A stretch of DNA of 64,000 nt from Acidithiobacillus sp. YTS05 (GTDB taxonomy: Bacteria; Pseudomonadota; Gammaproteobacteria; Acidithiobacillales; Acidithiobacillaceae). The stretch lies in NCBI RefSeq assembly GCF_024396695.1, contig NZ_CP094359.1, positions 1,922,001 through 1,986,000 on the forward strand. Reading direction: 5' to 3'. A program made the translations under genes and the position numbers. Of the stretch, positions 7,676 to 17,265 are shown piece by piece. A model generated the notes under the pieces. The model did not search any database. It saw only the letters and a program-made list of their open reading frames with translations, and had not been told where the DNA came from. Each line of letters begins with the position of its first letter. Position 1 is the first letter of the stretch.

Positions 7676-10600
7676 CTAGCGTATGCGGCGCAAATCGAGG
7701 GTACAGGGATAGTCGGGATTGGGAGATTCGGCTGGCGGTTGTAGCGAACCCAGCGGATTGCCATGGGGATAAAATTCCCGCAGGCCGCCACGCTCCGGCG
7801 GTGGCTGTAAAGAACCCTGGGTGAAGCCCAGCGGCTCAAAGCGCACGATCCGGCGCCCTTCGGCCTCGTAGGCGTTGACCGGGAAGCGTTCATAGTTGCG
7901 TCCGCCGGGGTGTGAGACCCGGTAGGTGCAACCGCCAATGGAGCGACCATTCCAGGTGTCGATCAAGTCGAAAACCAGGGGCACATCGAGAGGCAGCTCG
8001 GGGTGCAATGCCGAAACCGGCTGCCAGGCACGGTAACGCACGCCGGCCACCGCCTCGCCTTGGGTACCGGTGGCGCGCAGCGGCAAGCGGCGGCCGTTGC
8101 AGACCAGCACATAGCGGTCCGTTGCCATCCCCGTCACCCGCACCTGCAGACGCTCCACCGAGGCATCGACAAAGCGCGCCGTGCCCTGCCCCGTCGCCTC
8201 TTCGCCCAGCACTGGCCAGGGCTCCAGGGCCATCCGCAGCTCGATTTCCACATCGCGAATGCGCACCCGGCCCAAAACCGGAAAACGGAATTCGAGAAAA
8301 GGTGCAAACCACTCCAGGGCCATGGGATAGGAGCATTCCTGCAACTCCGCGCAGATCTCGCGCAGGTCTTCCCACAGGTAGTGGGGGAGCATCCAGCGAT
8401 CGTAGAGGCTGGTGCCCCAGCGTTGCAGGCGGCCCCGGTACGGGGTTTGCCAGAAGCGCACTACCAGCGCCCGCACCAGCAAACTCTGCACCAGCGCCAT
8501 GCGAGGATGCGGTGGCATCTCAAAGGCACGAAGTTCCAACAGTCCCAGACGCCCACTGGCGGAATCCGGCGAATATAACTTATCGATGCAAAACTCGGCG
8601 CGGTGGGTATTGCCGGTGAGATCCACGAGAAAATTACGCAGCAGTCGATCCACCCGCCAGGGTGCCGAACTCACGCCCTGCGGCAGTTGCGCCAGGGCAA
8701 TCTCCAGTTCGTAGAGGGCGGTGTCACGCCCTTCATCCACGCGCGGCGCCTGCGACGTAGGGCCGATGAAGAGGCCGCTGAAGAAATAGGACAGGGTCGG
8801 ATGATTCTGCCAGTAACGCAGCATGGAACCGAGGAGATCGGGGCGACGGAGGAAGGGGCTATCTTCCGGCCAGGCGGCGCCCAGGGTCATGTGATTACCG
8901 CCACCGGTGCCGGTGTGCCGGCCATCGAGCATGAATTTTTCCGCTCCCAAACGGCACAGCCGGGCCTCGCCATACAGGCGCTCGGTCTTGTCCCGCAGTT
9001 CCTCCCAACTCGTGGAGGGATGGATATTGACCTCGATGACCCCCGGATCCGGGGTCACGGCAAAACTGCGCAAACGTGCGTCCTTGGGGGGCGGATATCC
9101 CTCGATACGCAGCGGCACACCGAGCTCTACCGCCGTACCCTCGATCGCGGCGATGAGATCGAGGTAATGTTCCAGCACCCCCAAGGGCGGCAAAAAGACA
9201 TTCAGCGCGCCCTCGCGCCATTCGATGGCCAAGGCCGTATGCGGCACCTCCACCCAAACCTTGTTGGGTAACTGCAGATCGGCAGGTGCCGGCGGCGCTG
9301 CTTGTCGCTGCATCCAGGTGGAATAGCGGGCCTCCACCTCTCCATGAATATCGGCGGATAACGGCGGTCGCTCGGCAAAGGGATCGGGTTCCGGCTGAAT
9401 TTCCTGCTCAGCAGCCCAAGGCAACCCGGACAACGGCAAGCGCAAGCCCAAGGGAGAGTTTCCCGGCAGCAGGAACAACGCACCCCGGCGGAATTTCCAG
9501 GGGGCACTGTGCCAGCAACTCCTGCGCCAATCCCAGGAAAGCGGCAGCACAAAACCTGTAGGCGTCCGCAGGCCCCGCGACAGGGCAATGGCCAATTCGC
9601 TGCGCGCGGCGGGATCGTCCAATCCTTCTACCTGTAACCAGTCGACATCGTTGGGCTGCTGCGCCTCACGCCAGAGCTGGTAGAGAGGATCTTCGTAGGC
9701 TGGACTCAGGCAGTCCGTCGCCAGTCCCAACCGCTGGACAAGGAGCCGGGCAAAGCGTTCGGCATCCGCCGGCGCGACAACGGACGCCGCTCCCGGCTGC
9801 CACTGCAACTGCCTCTGCCGCCAGATTGGCACCCCATCGCTGCGCCAATAACAGCTCAATGCCCAACGCGGCAACGGCTCACCGGGATACCACTTGCCCT
9901 GCCCGGTATGAAAGAGGGCGCCGGGGGCAAACTGGGTAGCCAGGCGCCGCAACAATTGCTCCGCCCGCTCGCGCTTGTCGCGCCCGAGAGCAGAGGTATT
10001 CCACTCCGGCGCATCCATATCATCCACCGCCACGAAGGTGGGCTCCCCGCCCTGGGTCAGGCGCACGTCCAAGCGCTGTAAATCGGCGTCTACCTTATTC
10101 CCCAAGGCATTGATATCCGCCCAAGTCGGTTCATCGTAAGGCAGGGTGACGCGCGGATCCTCATGGATACGACGCACCTCATTGCGAAACGAAAATTCCA
10201 CTTCACAGGGATCGATGGCGCCACTGATGGGGGCGGCATCGCTGGGTTTGGGGGTACAAGCTAAGGGGATGTGCCCTTCTCCGGCAAAAAGGCCGGAGGT
10301 GGGATCGAGCCCAACCCAACCCGCGCCCGGCAGATAGACTTCGGCCCAGGCGTGCAGGTCGGTAAAGTCGGCGCTCGGCCCCGCCGGCCCCGCGATGGGC
10401 TTTTCGTCGGCAACCAGCTGCACCAGATACCCCGACACAAAGCGCGCGGCAAGTCCAAGATGCCGCAGAATCTGTACCAAGAGCCAAGCACTGTCGCGAC
10501 AGGAGCCCGAGGCCAGACGCAGGGTCTCGTCGCAGCCCTGTACCCCGGGTTCCATGCGGATTCGGTAGCCAATGTCGCTCTGCAGGCGCTGATTCAGGTC

Positions 10601-11038
10601 GACCAAAAAATTGACCGTCGGCTGCGGTGCACGGGACACTTCTGCCAACCATTCCTGCAGCAAAGGTCCGGCGCTTTCGCATTCCAGATACGGACGCAGA
10701 GAGCCCAGGGTCTCGGCGTCATAGGAGAATGGGTATTGCTCTGCTGCCTCCTCCAAGAAAAAGTCGAAGGGATTGATGGCAACCATTTCGGCAATGAGTT
10801 CCACCGCTACCTGGAAGTGTCGTGCAGGCTCGGGAAAGGTCAGGCGGGCCAGATAATTGCCGAAGGGATCTTGTTGCCAATGCAGAAAATGAGGCTTGGG
10901 TTCGATCTGCAGGGAGTAGGCAAGAATGGGGGTCCGACAGTGCGGCGCCGGACGCAGACGGACAATGTGCGGGGCCATACCCACCCGACGGTCGAAACGG
11001 TACTCGGTGACGTGCGACAGAGCTACCTGTATGGCCAT
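7676..11038 (-). CDS. Transglutaminase-like / DUF2126 protein of the Anbu cluster
   Basis: A 1,120-residue cytoplasmic protein. The first about 290 residues are a bacterial transglutaminase-like cysteine peptidase module with a complete triad: Cys in GSCRDSAWLL, His in DLHAWAEVYLPG, Asp in VGLDPTSG. The rest is DUF2126 (for example RLTQGGEPTFV, GGGNHMTLGAAWPEDSPFLRRPDLL, HPTLSYFFSGLFIGPTSQAPR in parts). Proteins of this architecture travel with alpha-E, circularly permuted ATP-grasp and Anbu genes. Published comparative work predicts that such sets make and trim peptide-like amides; the substrate is unknown. It is the last gene of the cluster. Confidence 0.92.
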   Translation of the reverse strand: MAIQVALSHVTEYRFDRRVGMAPHIVRLRPAPHCRTPILAYSLQIEPKPHFLHWQQDPFGNYLARLTFPEPARHFQVAVELIAEMVAINPFDFFLEEAAEQYPFSYDAETLGSLRPYLECESAGPLLQEWLAEVSRAPQPTVNFLVDLNQRLQSDIGYRIRMEPGVQGCDETLRLASGSCRDSAWLLVQILRHLGLAARFVSGYLVQLVADEKPIAGPAGPSADFTDLHAWAEVYLPGAGWVGLDPTSGLFAGEGHIPLACTPKPSDAAPISGAIDPCEVEFSFRNEVRRIHEDPRVTLPYDEPTWADINALGNKVDADLQRLDVRLTQGGEPTFVAVDDMDAPEWNTSALGRDKRERAEQLLRRLATQFAPGALFHTGQGKWYPGEPLPRWALSCYWRSDGVPIWRQRQLQWQPGAASVVAPADAERFARLLVQRLGLATDCLSPAYEDPLYQLWREAQQPNDVDWLQVEGLDDPAARSELAIALSRGLRTPTGFVLPLSWDWRRSCWHSAPWKFRRGALFLLPGNSPLGLRLPLSGLPWAAEQEIQPEPDPFAERPPLSADIHGEVEARYSTWMQRQAAPPAPADLQLPNKVWVEVPHTALAIEWREGALNVFLPPLGVLEHYLDLIAAIEGTAVELGVPLRIEGYPPPKDARLRSFAVTPDPGVIEVNIHPSTSWEELRDKTERLYGEARLCRLGAEKFMLDGRHTGTGGGNHMTLGAAWPEDSPFLRRPDLLGSMLRYWQNHPTLSYFFSGLFIGPTSQAPRVDEGRDTALYELEIALAQLPQGVSSAPWRVDRLLRNFLVDLTGNTHRAEFCIDKLYSPDSASGRLGLLELRAFEMPPHPRMALVQSLLVRALVVRFWQTPYRGRLQRWGTSLYDRWMLPHYLWEDLREICAELQECSYPMALEWFAPFLEFRFPVLGRVRIRDVEIELRMALEPWPVLGEEATGQGTARFVDASVERLQVRVTGMATDRYVLVCNGRRLPLRATGTQGEAVAGVRYRAWQPVSALHPELPLDVPLVFDLIDTWNGRSIGGCTYRVSHPGGRNYERFPVNAYEAEGRRIVRFEPLGFTQGSLQPPPERGGLREFYPHGNPLGSLQPPAESPNPDYPCTLDLRRIR

Positions 11039-11049
11039 GATGATCCTCG

Positions 11050-12042
11050 CTAGGCTTGCAGTGCAAAGCGTTGCGAGGAGGGATGTGGGTACGGATCGTT
11101 TGCTTCCCGTACCCGGAAATAGGCGTTCTCGATGCTGTGGTGCAATACCCCCAAATCTCTTTGCACCTGATCGAGATACTCATGCAAGACCGCCGGCGTC
11201 AGCTCCTTGAGCTGCAGTTGATCGAGGCGCCGGCGGGTGCGGCGTAGGGCCTCGGCGGGAATACCAGCATTGGGGAGATAGGCCAGCGCCAGTTCCATAT
11301 CCGTCAGGCAACTGCGCACACTGCGCGGGCATTTGCTGTCGCGCAAGAGGAACTCGACCGCACGGGCCGAACGCACCTGCACCCCAACATGCTGCCGGTA
11401 CATCTCCAACGCGCTCATGGCGCGCAATACGCCCACCCAAAGACTTTGATAGACCGTCCGACGCATGCCCTGATCCTCCGGAGGGATCACCGCACTAACG
11501 ACATCGACAATGCGCGATCCCATATCCGCACGCTCGATATTGCGGCCCAGCTTGATGAACTGGTACGCCGCATTCTGACTCATGCTACCAACCAGGAGGC
11601 CCACCAGGGCGTGCCGCCGGGCAATGACATTCTCGAGAAAGTCGAGGCGTGCCCGCCGATCTTCGGCAATATTTTCCTTTTCCAAACCATCCTGCACATA
11701 AAGGAAGAGCGAATTGATCCGCTCCCAGAACTCTCCGGGCAAAAGATCGCGAAAGGTACGACAATTCTCCCGCGCCTGATGCACGCAGGACAGCAGGGAG
11801 CTGGGATTGCGACTGTCGGCAATCAAAAAACGCATGATCGCCTTTTCGTTCGGCTGGCCGTAATGCTGTTGAAAGCGCTGCGCTTCGCCGGTGATCTGCA
11901 GCAGGATGTCCCAGCCAAAGCGGGTGCCGAGAGGTAAATCGAGCAGCAGCAGGGTGGCGGAGTTGATGAAGCGCCCCAAGTCCTCAGCCCGCTCCAGGTA
12001 ACGGGCCATCCAGTACAGGTTTTCAGCGACACGCGAGAGCAT
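11050..12042 (-). CDS. Alpha-E domain protein (DUF403)
   Basis: A 330-residue, largely helical protein starting MLSRVAENLYWMARYLERAED, the hallmark of the alpha-E family. Other conserved pieces are FLIADSRNPSSLLSC, ARENCRTFRDLLPGEFWERIN and FIKLGRNIERADM. The fold's activity is not established. Its ATG overlaps the stop of the ATP-grasp gene by one base (TGATG), showing translational coupling, and it ends 11 bases before the transglutaminase gene starts. Confidence 0.93.
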   Translation of the reverse strand: MLSRVAENLYWMARYLERAEDLGRFINSATLLLLDLPLGTRFGWDILLQITGEAQRFQQHYGQPNEKAIMRFLIADSRNPSSLLSCVHQARENCRTFRDLLPGEFWERINSLFLYVQDGLEKENIAEDRRARLDFLENVIARRHALVGLLVGSMSQNAAYQFIKLGRNIERADMGSRIVDVVSAVIPPEDQGMRRTVYQSLWVGVLRAMSALEMYRQHVGVQVRSARAVEFLLRDSKCPRSVRSCLTDMELALAYLPNAGIPAEALRRTRRRLDQLQLKELTPAVLHEYLDQVQRDLGVLHHSIENAYFRVREANDPYPHPSSQRFALQA

Positions 12043-13490
12043 CAGACATCCTCCTCGACAATCCAGGTATCCTTACTGCCACCTCCCTGGGAGCTGTTCA
12101 CCACCAGGGAGCCGGCATTCATGGCCACACGGGTCAGTCCCCCGGTCGTCACGTAGCTGTCCTTGGCCTGCAAAATGAAGGGACGTAGGTCCAGGTGGCG
12201 TGGCTCCAGATGATCGCCAATCAGGGTCGGCGCGGTGGACAACGACAGAGTGGGTTGGGCGATATAATTGCGCGGGTCCTCGCGGATGCGTTCGGCAAAG
12301 CGCTGGCGTTCCTCCACAGAAGCCCGGGGGCCTATGAGCATACCATAGCCACCCGACTCATTGGCCGGCTTCACCACCAGTTCATCGAGATGCGCGAGCA
12401 CATACTCCCGATCCGCATCCCGCAGGCACAGGTAGGTTGGAACGTTGGGCAATATCGGCTCTTCTTTCAGGTAATAGCGAATGAATTCCGGCACAAAGGC
12501 ATAGACCACCTTGTCATCGGCAACCCCGGTTCCAGGGGCGTTGGCGATTGCCACGGTACCGCGCTTCCAGGCGCGCATTAGGCCGGAAACGCCGATGACG
12601 GAGTCGTCACGGAATACCTCGGGATCGAGAAAATCATCGTCCACCCGCCGGTAGATCACGTCCACCTGCAGTAGTCCCGAAATGGTGCGCAGAAATACCC
12701 GATCCTCGCTGTCGACCAGGAAATCCGTCCCTTCCGCCAGATAGGCGCCCATTTGTTGGGCAAGGTAGCTGTGCTCGAAATAGGCGGAGTTGTAGATTCC
12801 GGGCGTCAGCACCGCAATCACCGGCTTGTCGCTGGGCCGTGGGCTGAGATCGGCAAGCATGCTCGCCAACTGCGCCGGGTAATCGTCTACGGGCAGGATC
12901 GAACACATCGCGAAGATTTCCGGAAAAAGCCGCTTCATGATCGCGCGGTTTTCCAGCATATAAGAAACTCCCGAGGGCACGCGCAGGTTGTCTTCCAGCA
13001 CATACACCGTGCCATCCGCATCGCGCACCAGATCCGAGCCACAGATATTGGCCCAGGCACCAAAGCGCGGATGCACGCCACGGCAGGCGGCGCGGAAATT
13101 CCTGGAGCCTTCAAGAATTTCGCGCGGGAAAACGTTGTCGTCGAGCACCCGTTGCTCGTTGTAGATGTCGTCGATGAAGTGATTGAGGGCCTTGAGCCGC
13201 TGCCGGAGTCCGGCTTCGATCTGCGTCCACTCGCGCGCCGACAGGGTGCGCGGCACAATGTCGAAGGGCCAGGAGCGATCGATGTTGCCTGCCTCGCTAT
13301 AGACGGTGAAGGTGATACCCATGGCACGAATCGCCGTGTCCGCAGTCTCCTGACGCTGCCGCAGCGCCTCAGGGCCCAGTTTTTCAAAATGCTCGAGCAA
13401 CGCCTTGGCGACGGCACGCGGCTTTCCTGCCGCAGTCAACAGCTCATCGTAAGAACTTCCTTCCGGGTACGCATACAGAATCTTTTGCAT
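12042..13490 (-). CDS. Circularly permuted ATP-grasp protein (DUF404/DUF407)
   Basis: A 482-residue putative peptide or amide ligase. The start ATG at 13490 has GGGAG 7 bases upstream; an upstream in-frame extension exists but lacks a ribosome site. Family signatures include PFDIVPRTL, the segment VLEDNLRVPSGVSYMLENR, VYRRVDDDFLDP, and VVKPANESGGYGMLIG near the nucleotide-binding site. Enzymes of this family are predicted carboxylate-amine ligases. First of the tightly spaced three-gene run with alpha-E and transglutaminase; 168 bases separate it from the Anbu gene upstream. Confidence 0.93.
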   Translation of the reverse strand: MQKILYAYPEGSSYDELLTAAGKPRAVAKALLEHFEKLGPEALRQRQETADTAIRAMGITFTVYSEAGNIDRSWPFDIVPRTLSAREWTQIEAGLRQRLKALNHFIDDIYNEQRVLDDNVFPREILEGSRNFRAACRGVHPRFGAWANICGSDLVRDADGTVYVLEDNLRVPSGVSYMLENRAIMKRLFPEIFAMCSILPVDDYPAQLASMLADLSPRPSDKPVIAVLTPGIYNSAYFEHSYLAQQMGAYLAEGTDFLVDSEDRVFLRTISGLLQVDVIYRRVDDDFLDPEVFRDDSVIGVSGLMRAWKRGTVAIANAPGTGVADDKVVYAFVPEFIRYYLKEEPILPNVPTYLCLRDADREYVLAHLDELVVKPANESGGYGMLIGPRASVEERQRFAERIREDPRNYIAQPTLSLSTAPTLIGDHLEPRHLDLRPFILQAKDSYVTTGGLTRVAMNAGSLVVNSSQGGGSKDTWIVEEDV

Positions 13491-13658
13491 TGCCTGACTC
13501 CCGCAAGCCTTTCTCCGTCGTGGAGATATCGTCTTTCGATACCCCTCAGCGATGTCTAGCAAGGGGCGTGCCGATTACTTTCACAAGCTACTGACCTGCG
13601 CGACTACGCGAATGCGCAAAAATGGTGCAATTACACCGCCACGATCGACGGCATTGCA

Positions 13659-14399
13659 CTACGATGATGCACCGCCCTCCCACGGGAAACGCGGCAATTC
13701 CTCCAGCGCGCGCGCCAGGCCGGCACTCCAGCCATCGGCAATGGCCTTATAAAAAGGATCATCGTCGTGCAAGCTCAAGCACTCTCCGCGCTGCAGACTA
13801 TCCGCCCGATAGATCCCCAATTCGATCGGCGGACCAACGGTCAGATTGCTGCGAATGGTGGAATTCATGGACACCAGGGCACAACGGGCCGCCGCTTCGA
13901 GGGATAGACTGGGCTGCACCACGCGGTCGAGGATCGGCTTGCCGTACTTGCTCTCGCCAATCTGCAGGAAAGGATGGTCGGCCGATTCGTGAATATAATT
14001 GCCCTGCGGATAGATCAGATAGATGCCGGGAGATTCACCGGCAATCTGCCCCCCCAGAATAAAGCTCGCCTCGAAGACCGTATTGGCGGTGTCGCGCCCA
14101 GCCTGCACCCGCTGCACATCAGCGCTGAGCCAGCCAACGTAGTCGGCAGCAGCGGCCAAACTGGGTACCGTCCAGAGGCTCTGTGCCGAAGGGGTTTCGA
14201 GATCCTGCCGCAGCCGCTGCACCACCACTTGGGTGGTGGCCAGATTCCCGGACGAGAGCAGACTGAAGAAGCGTTGCCCTGGCAGCACAAACTCGTGCAT
14301 CTTGGAGTAAGTATTGACATGATCCGTGCCAGCATTGGTCCGGGAATCGGAGCAAAATACCAACCCAGCTTCGACATGGATGGCCAAACAATAGGTCAT
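13659..14399 (-). CDS. Anbu-type proteasome-like peptidase
   Basis: A 246-residue Ntn-hydrolase. Removal of Met exposes Thr2 (MTYCLAIHVEAG) as the catalytic nucleophile. Family motifs CSDSRTNAG and the segment SLLSSGNLATTQ match the Anbu (ancestral beta subunit) branch of the HslV/20S family. Anbu forms open helical or ring assemblies; physiological substrates are not settled. ATG with AGAGGA 7 bases upstream. It heads the leftward cluster with ATP-grasp, alpha-E and transglutaminase genes. Location between porin, amtB and ntrBC suggests a role in nitrogen turnover, but I found no good sigma54 promoter directly before it. Confidence 0.9.
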   Translation of the reverse strand: MTYCLAIHVEAGLVFCSDSRTNAGTDHVNTYSKMHEFVLPGQRFFSLLSSGNLATTQVVVQRLRQDLETPSAQSLWTVPSLAAAADYVGWLSADVQRVQAGRDTANTVFEASFILGGQIAGESPGIYLIYPQGNYIHESADHPFLQIGESKYGKPILDRVVQPSLSLEAAARCALVSMNSTIRSNLTVGPPIELGIYRADSLQRGECLSLHDDDPFYKAIADGWSAGLARALEELPRFPWEGGASS

Positions 14400-14472
14400 C
14401 GAGCAGTCCTCTTTGTCATGCGGTCTATCGAGCTTGATTCTGGCGTAGTTGGCGCCGCTAGGGAAGCCCGCA

Positions 14473-14505
14473 CAGAAAAGAGCGCGGAGTTCTCACGCTC
14501 CGCGC
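14473..14505 (-). terminator. Terminator of the 14.5-15.7 kb porin gene
   Basis: On the minus strand GCGCGGAG and CTCCGCGC form a perfect 8-bp stem around an 8-base loop and are followed by TCTTTTCTG. It begins 19 bases after the porin stop. Confidence 0.8.
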
Positions 14506-14524
14506 CCGAGGGGTGGGCCAAACC

Positions 14525-15697
14525 CTAGAACAGGAAACCGGTTTCCAGCATGCCACGCACCTGACTCTGGTTCAGGCCACTTTTCCCAAAGATTCCGGTA
14601 TCAGCCGGCATCGTGGCCGCCACGTAGGCCAGTTCGCCGCGCGCAAAGAAACCGCCCTTCTGATAGGTGGGCGTCACGGTGAGCGACCAGGCGTGGGATC
14701 CGGGGCCGAAACCGGTGAGGTTGGCAGCGCCGTCGGTCACACTGCCCGAGTTGCTGATATACTCCACTCGACCCGCCAGAGAAACCGTATCGGTGAAGCT
14801 ATAGTCCGCAAGTACGGCGGCGCCGAGGGTGCTGGTACTTTTCGAACCAGCTCCAAGCGCCTGAACGGCAGCGCCAGGCACCTGCGAGTACTGCACATAA
14901 CTGGTCAGGGCCAAGTAATCACTAGTATAAGTATATCCCAGATCGTAGATCTGTTGATTATTTTGCAATGGTGCCGTCGCCAATGGTGCATACGTATAGT
15001 ACGTGTGGCCCAGGTTACCATCCGCCTGCACGAAGACACTGTTTTTACCGTTGATAGCATAGCTAATGAGGCCACTCACCCAATTGAAACGATTGGAATA
15101 GAAGCCATCGTTCCAAGACAGAGCCGCAGTAATCGGTCCATTACTGTAGTTCAATTGTACACCCTTGACGATGGCATTTTCTTGTCCCCACAATAATCCC
15201 CGTTGAATATTCCAGTTCTGATAACTGAAGGTATATTCATCACCGGTCAGAGTATACAACTTGCCGATCTGTACATTGAAATGTTCCGTGGGTGCGATTT
15301 CGAGATAGGCAATGGGTAGGGCACCATAGCTGCCCTGCACATAGTTTCCGGTAGAGGCGAAGGGCGCAGCAAGGGTCAAAATGTTATAGGCCCCGGCCTG
15401 TATCATGAACTGAAACAGACCACTGGTCTTGGAAATCATCACCATCCCATTGCTGATATCCGCCGATGCAGCCTTGTTGGCCGGTGTACCGGATCCGGCA
15501 AAGGCATTGTCCTGCCACATGCCATAGGCACTCGCCACCCCTTGTGCGTTGAGCGTCCCCAGTGGCCCTGCGGAAAAATGCAGGGGAGCGGGCAGGCTCA
15601 GCGGTGCTGCCTGGACTTCCTCGCCAGCCAGGATACCACCTAGCGCCAACGCAATAGAGGAAAGGGATTTTTTTACCGAAGAATTCTTGCTGTTCAT
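14525..15697 (-). CDS. Outer-membrane beta-barrel porin-like protein
   Basis: A 390-residue protein with a basic signal peptide (cleavage likely after VQAA, near 32) and then alternating, Tyr-, Asn- and Gly-rich strands typical of a beta barrel; the last residue is Phe (MLETGFLF), the usual outer-membrane assembly signal. It is a clear paralogue of the partial gene at 1-524. ATG with GGAG 8 bases upstream. It resembles the OmpL/bbp2-like porins; substrate unknown. A sigma54 promoter with an NtrC-type dyad lies upstream, and amtB is the next gene, so uptake of a nitrogen source is a reasonable guess. Confidence 0.85.
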   Translation of the reverse strand: MNSKNSSVKKSLSSIALALGGILAGEEVQAAPLSLPAPLHFSAGPLGTLNAQGVASAYGMWQDNAFAGSGTPANKAASADISNGMVMISKTSGLFQFMIQAGAYNILTLAAPFASTGNYVQGSYGALPIAYLEIAPTEHFNVQIGKLYTLTGDEYTFSYQNWNIQRGLLWGQENAIVKGVQLNYSNGPITAALSWNDGFYSNRFNWVSGLISYAINGKNSVFVQADGNLGHTYYTYAPLATAPLQNNQQIYDLGYTYTSDYLALTSYVQYSQVPGAAVQALGAGSKSTSTLGAAVLADYSFTDTVSLAGRVEYISNSGSVTDGAANLTGFGPGSHAWSLTVTPTYQKGGFFARGELAYVAATMPADTGIFGKSGLNQSQVRGMLETGFLF

Positions 15698-15742
15698 TGT
15701 ATACGCTCCAAATACGAGTTTGAGATACCGCGATAAAGTCTG

Positions 15743-15758
15743 TGCAGAAATCGTGCCA
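15743..15758 (-). promoter_or_regulatory. sigma54 promoter of the 14.5-15.7 kb porin
   Basis: The minus strand reads TGGCACGATTTCTGCA, nearly identical to the paralogue's promoter at 566-581 (14 of 16 bases). GG and GC are 12 bases apart. It lies 45 bases before the start codon. Confidence 0.75.
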
Positions 15759-15797
15759 GAACATTATGATGGAATTTGGCATTTGCCATAGACAATT

Positions 15798-15814
15798 TGC
15801 ACTTTTTTAGGGCA
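15798..15814. promoter_or_regulatory. NtrC-type binding site upstream of the porin
   Basis: TGCACTTTTTTAGGGCA matches TGCAC-N7-GTGCA with one mismatch. Its centre is about 75 bases upstream of the predicted porin transcription start. A second weak half-site (CGCACCATTTTGAGCA) begins at 15829. Confidence 0.6.
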
Positions 15815-15844
15815 GAAGGACCCAAGTGCGCACCATTTTGAGCA

Positions 15845-15872
15845 ATGGCCTCGCGATTGATGCCGAGGCCAT
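15845..15872 (-). terminator. Possible terminator after amtB
   Basis: A perfect 9-bp stem (ATGGCCTCG/CGAGGCCAT) with a 10-base loop lies 18 bases after the amtB stop. There is no clear T-run, so termination is uncertain. Confidence 0.45.
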
Positions 15873-15890
15873 GCCCAAAGCTGCCTACAC

Positions 15891-17198
15891 TTACATGTAG
15901 ATTTGCTCGCCGTGCTGGGTGACGTCCAAACCTTCCCGCTCGGCCTCTTCACTCACCCGCAGACCAACGACCCAGTCGATGACCTTGAGGAGAATCCAAG
16001 TCACCAGAGCGTCGTAGCCAATGGTGATGCCCACACCGGTTGCCTGAATCCACAACTGATGCAGATTGCCCTCGAGAACGCCCGCCGTGCCGCCGATGGC
16101 AGCGACCGCGAAGACGCCCGTCAGCAAGGCGCCAATGATGCCGCCAACGGCGTGGACACCGAAGGCATCCAGAGAATCATCGTAGTTGAGCCAGTTTTTG
16201 ACGTAGACCGAGGCCCAGAAGCAACCCACGCCTGCGGCAATGCCAATCCACAGTGAGCCCATGGGGCCGACAAAGCCGGAAGCCGGAGTGATGGCCACCA
16301 AGCCGGCGACCGCGCCGGAGCTCATTCCCAGCACCGTTGGCTTACCGCGTGCCCACCACTCCACAAACATCCAGGCCAGAGCAGCGGCGGCCGTTGCGAT
16401 CTGCGTTACCGCCATGGCCATGCCCGCGCGATCACTGGCGGCAACTGCCGAACCGGCGTTGAAGCCAAACCAGCCGACCCAGAGCATCGCAGCGCCCATC
16501 AGGGTGAAGAGCAGATTGGCGGGATGCATGTTGTCATGCTTGTATCCCACCCGCTTGCCAATCATCAGGGCGGCAACCAACCCAGCGATACCGGCGTTGA
16601 TGTGCACTACGGTGCCACCGGCATAATCCAGCACGCCATCGCCCCCCAGCCAGCCGCCAGGCCCCCAGACCATGTGGGCAATGGGCGCATAGACCAGCAA
16701 CGACCAAAGGCCGGTAAACCACAGCAGCGCCGAGAATTTCATGCGCTCGGCAAAGGCACCAACAATGAGCGCGGGGGTGATAATGGCGAAGGTCATCTGA
16801 AAGGTCATGTATACCGTTTCGGGGATGGTCGGTGCCAGCGCGTTCACGCTATCCAGGCCGAGGCCGTGCAGGAAGAAGCGGCTGGCACCACCAATGAAGG
16901 CATTACCGGGCGTAAAGGCGAGAGAATACCCAAAGAACATCCATAGCACGGAAATGAGCGCGGTCACGGCAAAGCTCTGCGCCGCGGTGGCGAGAATGTT
17001 CTTGCGCCGCACCATGCCACCATAAAACAACGCCAGACCGGGAATCGTCATCAACAACACCAAAGCGGTCGATGTCAGCATCCAGGCGGTATCGCCGCCC
17101 TTGAAGGGCGTAGCCGTATCGGCCATGGCCCAGGGGCTGGCGAGAAAACTGATCGAGGCAGCAAGTGACGCTACCCCCAAGGCTCCCTTTCGAATCAT
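15891..17198 (-). CDS. amtB: Ammonium transporter
   Basis: Inner-membrane ammonium channel, 435 residues with a signal-like first helix (cleaved in many Amt proteins) and about eleven membrane spans. Signatures: ALFYGGMVRRKN near the start, the ammonium transporter block around DYAGGTVVHINAGIAGL, and FGVHAVGGIIGALLTG carrying one of the pore histidines. The cytoplasmic tail (REGLDVTQHGEQIYM) is the usual GlnK docking end. No glnK is adjacent, which is unusual because the pair is normally linked. ATG with AGGAG. A sigma54 promoter and NtrC site lie upstream. Confidence 0.97.
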   Translation of the reverse strand: MIRKGALGVASLAASISFLASPWAMADTATPFKGGDTAWMLTSTALVLLMTIPGLALFYGGMVRRKNILATAAQSFAVTALISVLWMFFGYSLAFTPGNAFIGGASRFFLHGLGLDSVNALAPTIPETVYMTFQMTFAIITPALIVGAFAERMKFSALLWFTGLWSLLVYAPIAHMVWGPGGWLGGDGVLDYAGGTVVHINAGIAGLVAALMIGKRVGYKHDNMHPANLLFTLMGAAMLWVGWFGFNAGSAVAASDRAGMAMAVTQIATAAAALAWMFVEWWARGKPTVLGMSSGAVAGLVAITPASGFVGPMGSLWIGIAAGVGCFWASVYVKNWLNYDDSLDAFGVHAVGGIIGALLTGVFAVAAIGGTAGVLEGNLHQLWIQATGVGITIGYDALVTWILLKVIDWVVGLRVSEEAEREGLDVTQHGEQIYM

Positions 17199-17265
17199 AA
17201 ACGCTCCTTAGACTATCTATTTGATTGTAAGGTCAAATCGTCCCCAAATTGGACGCTTTCCTTTG

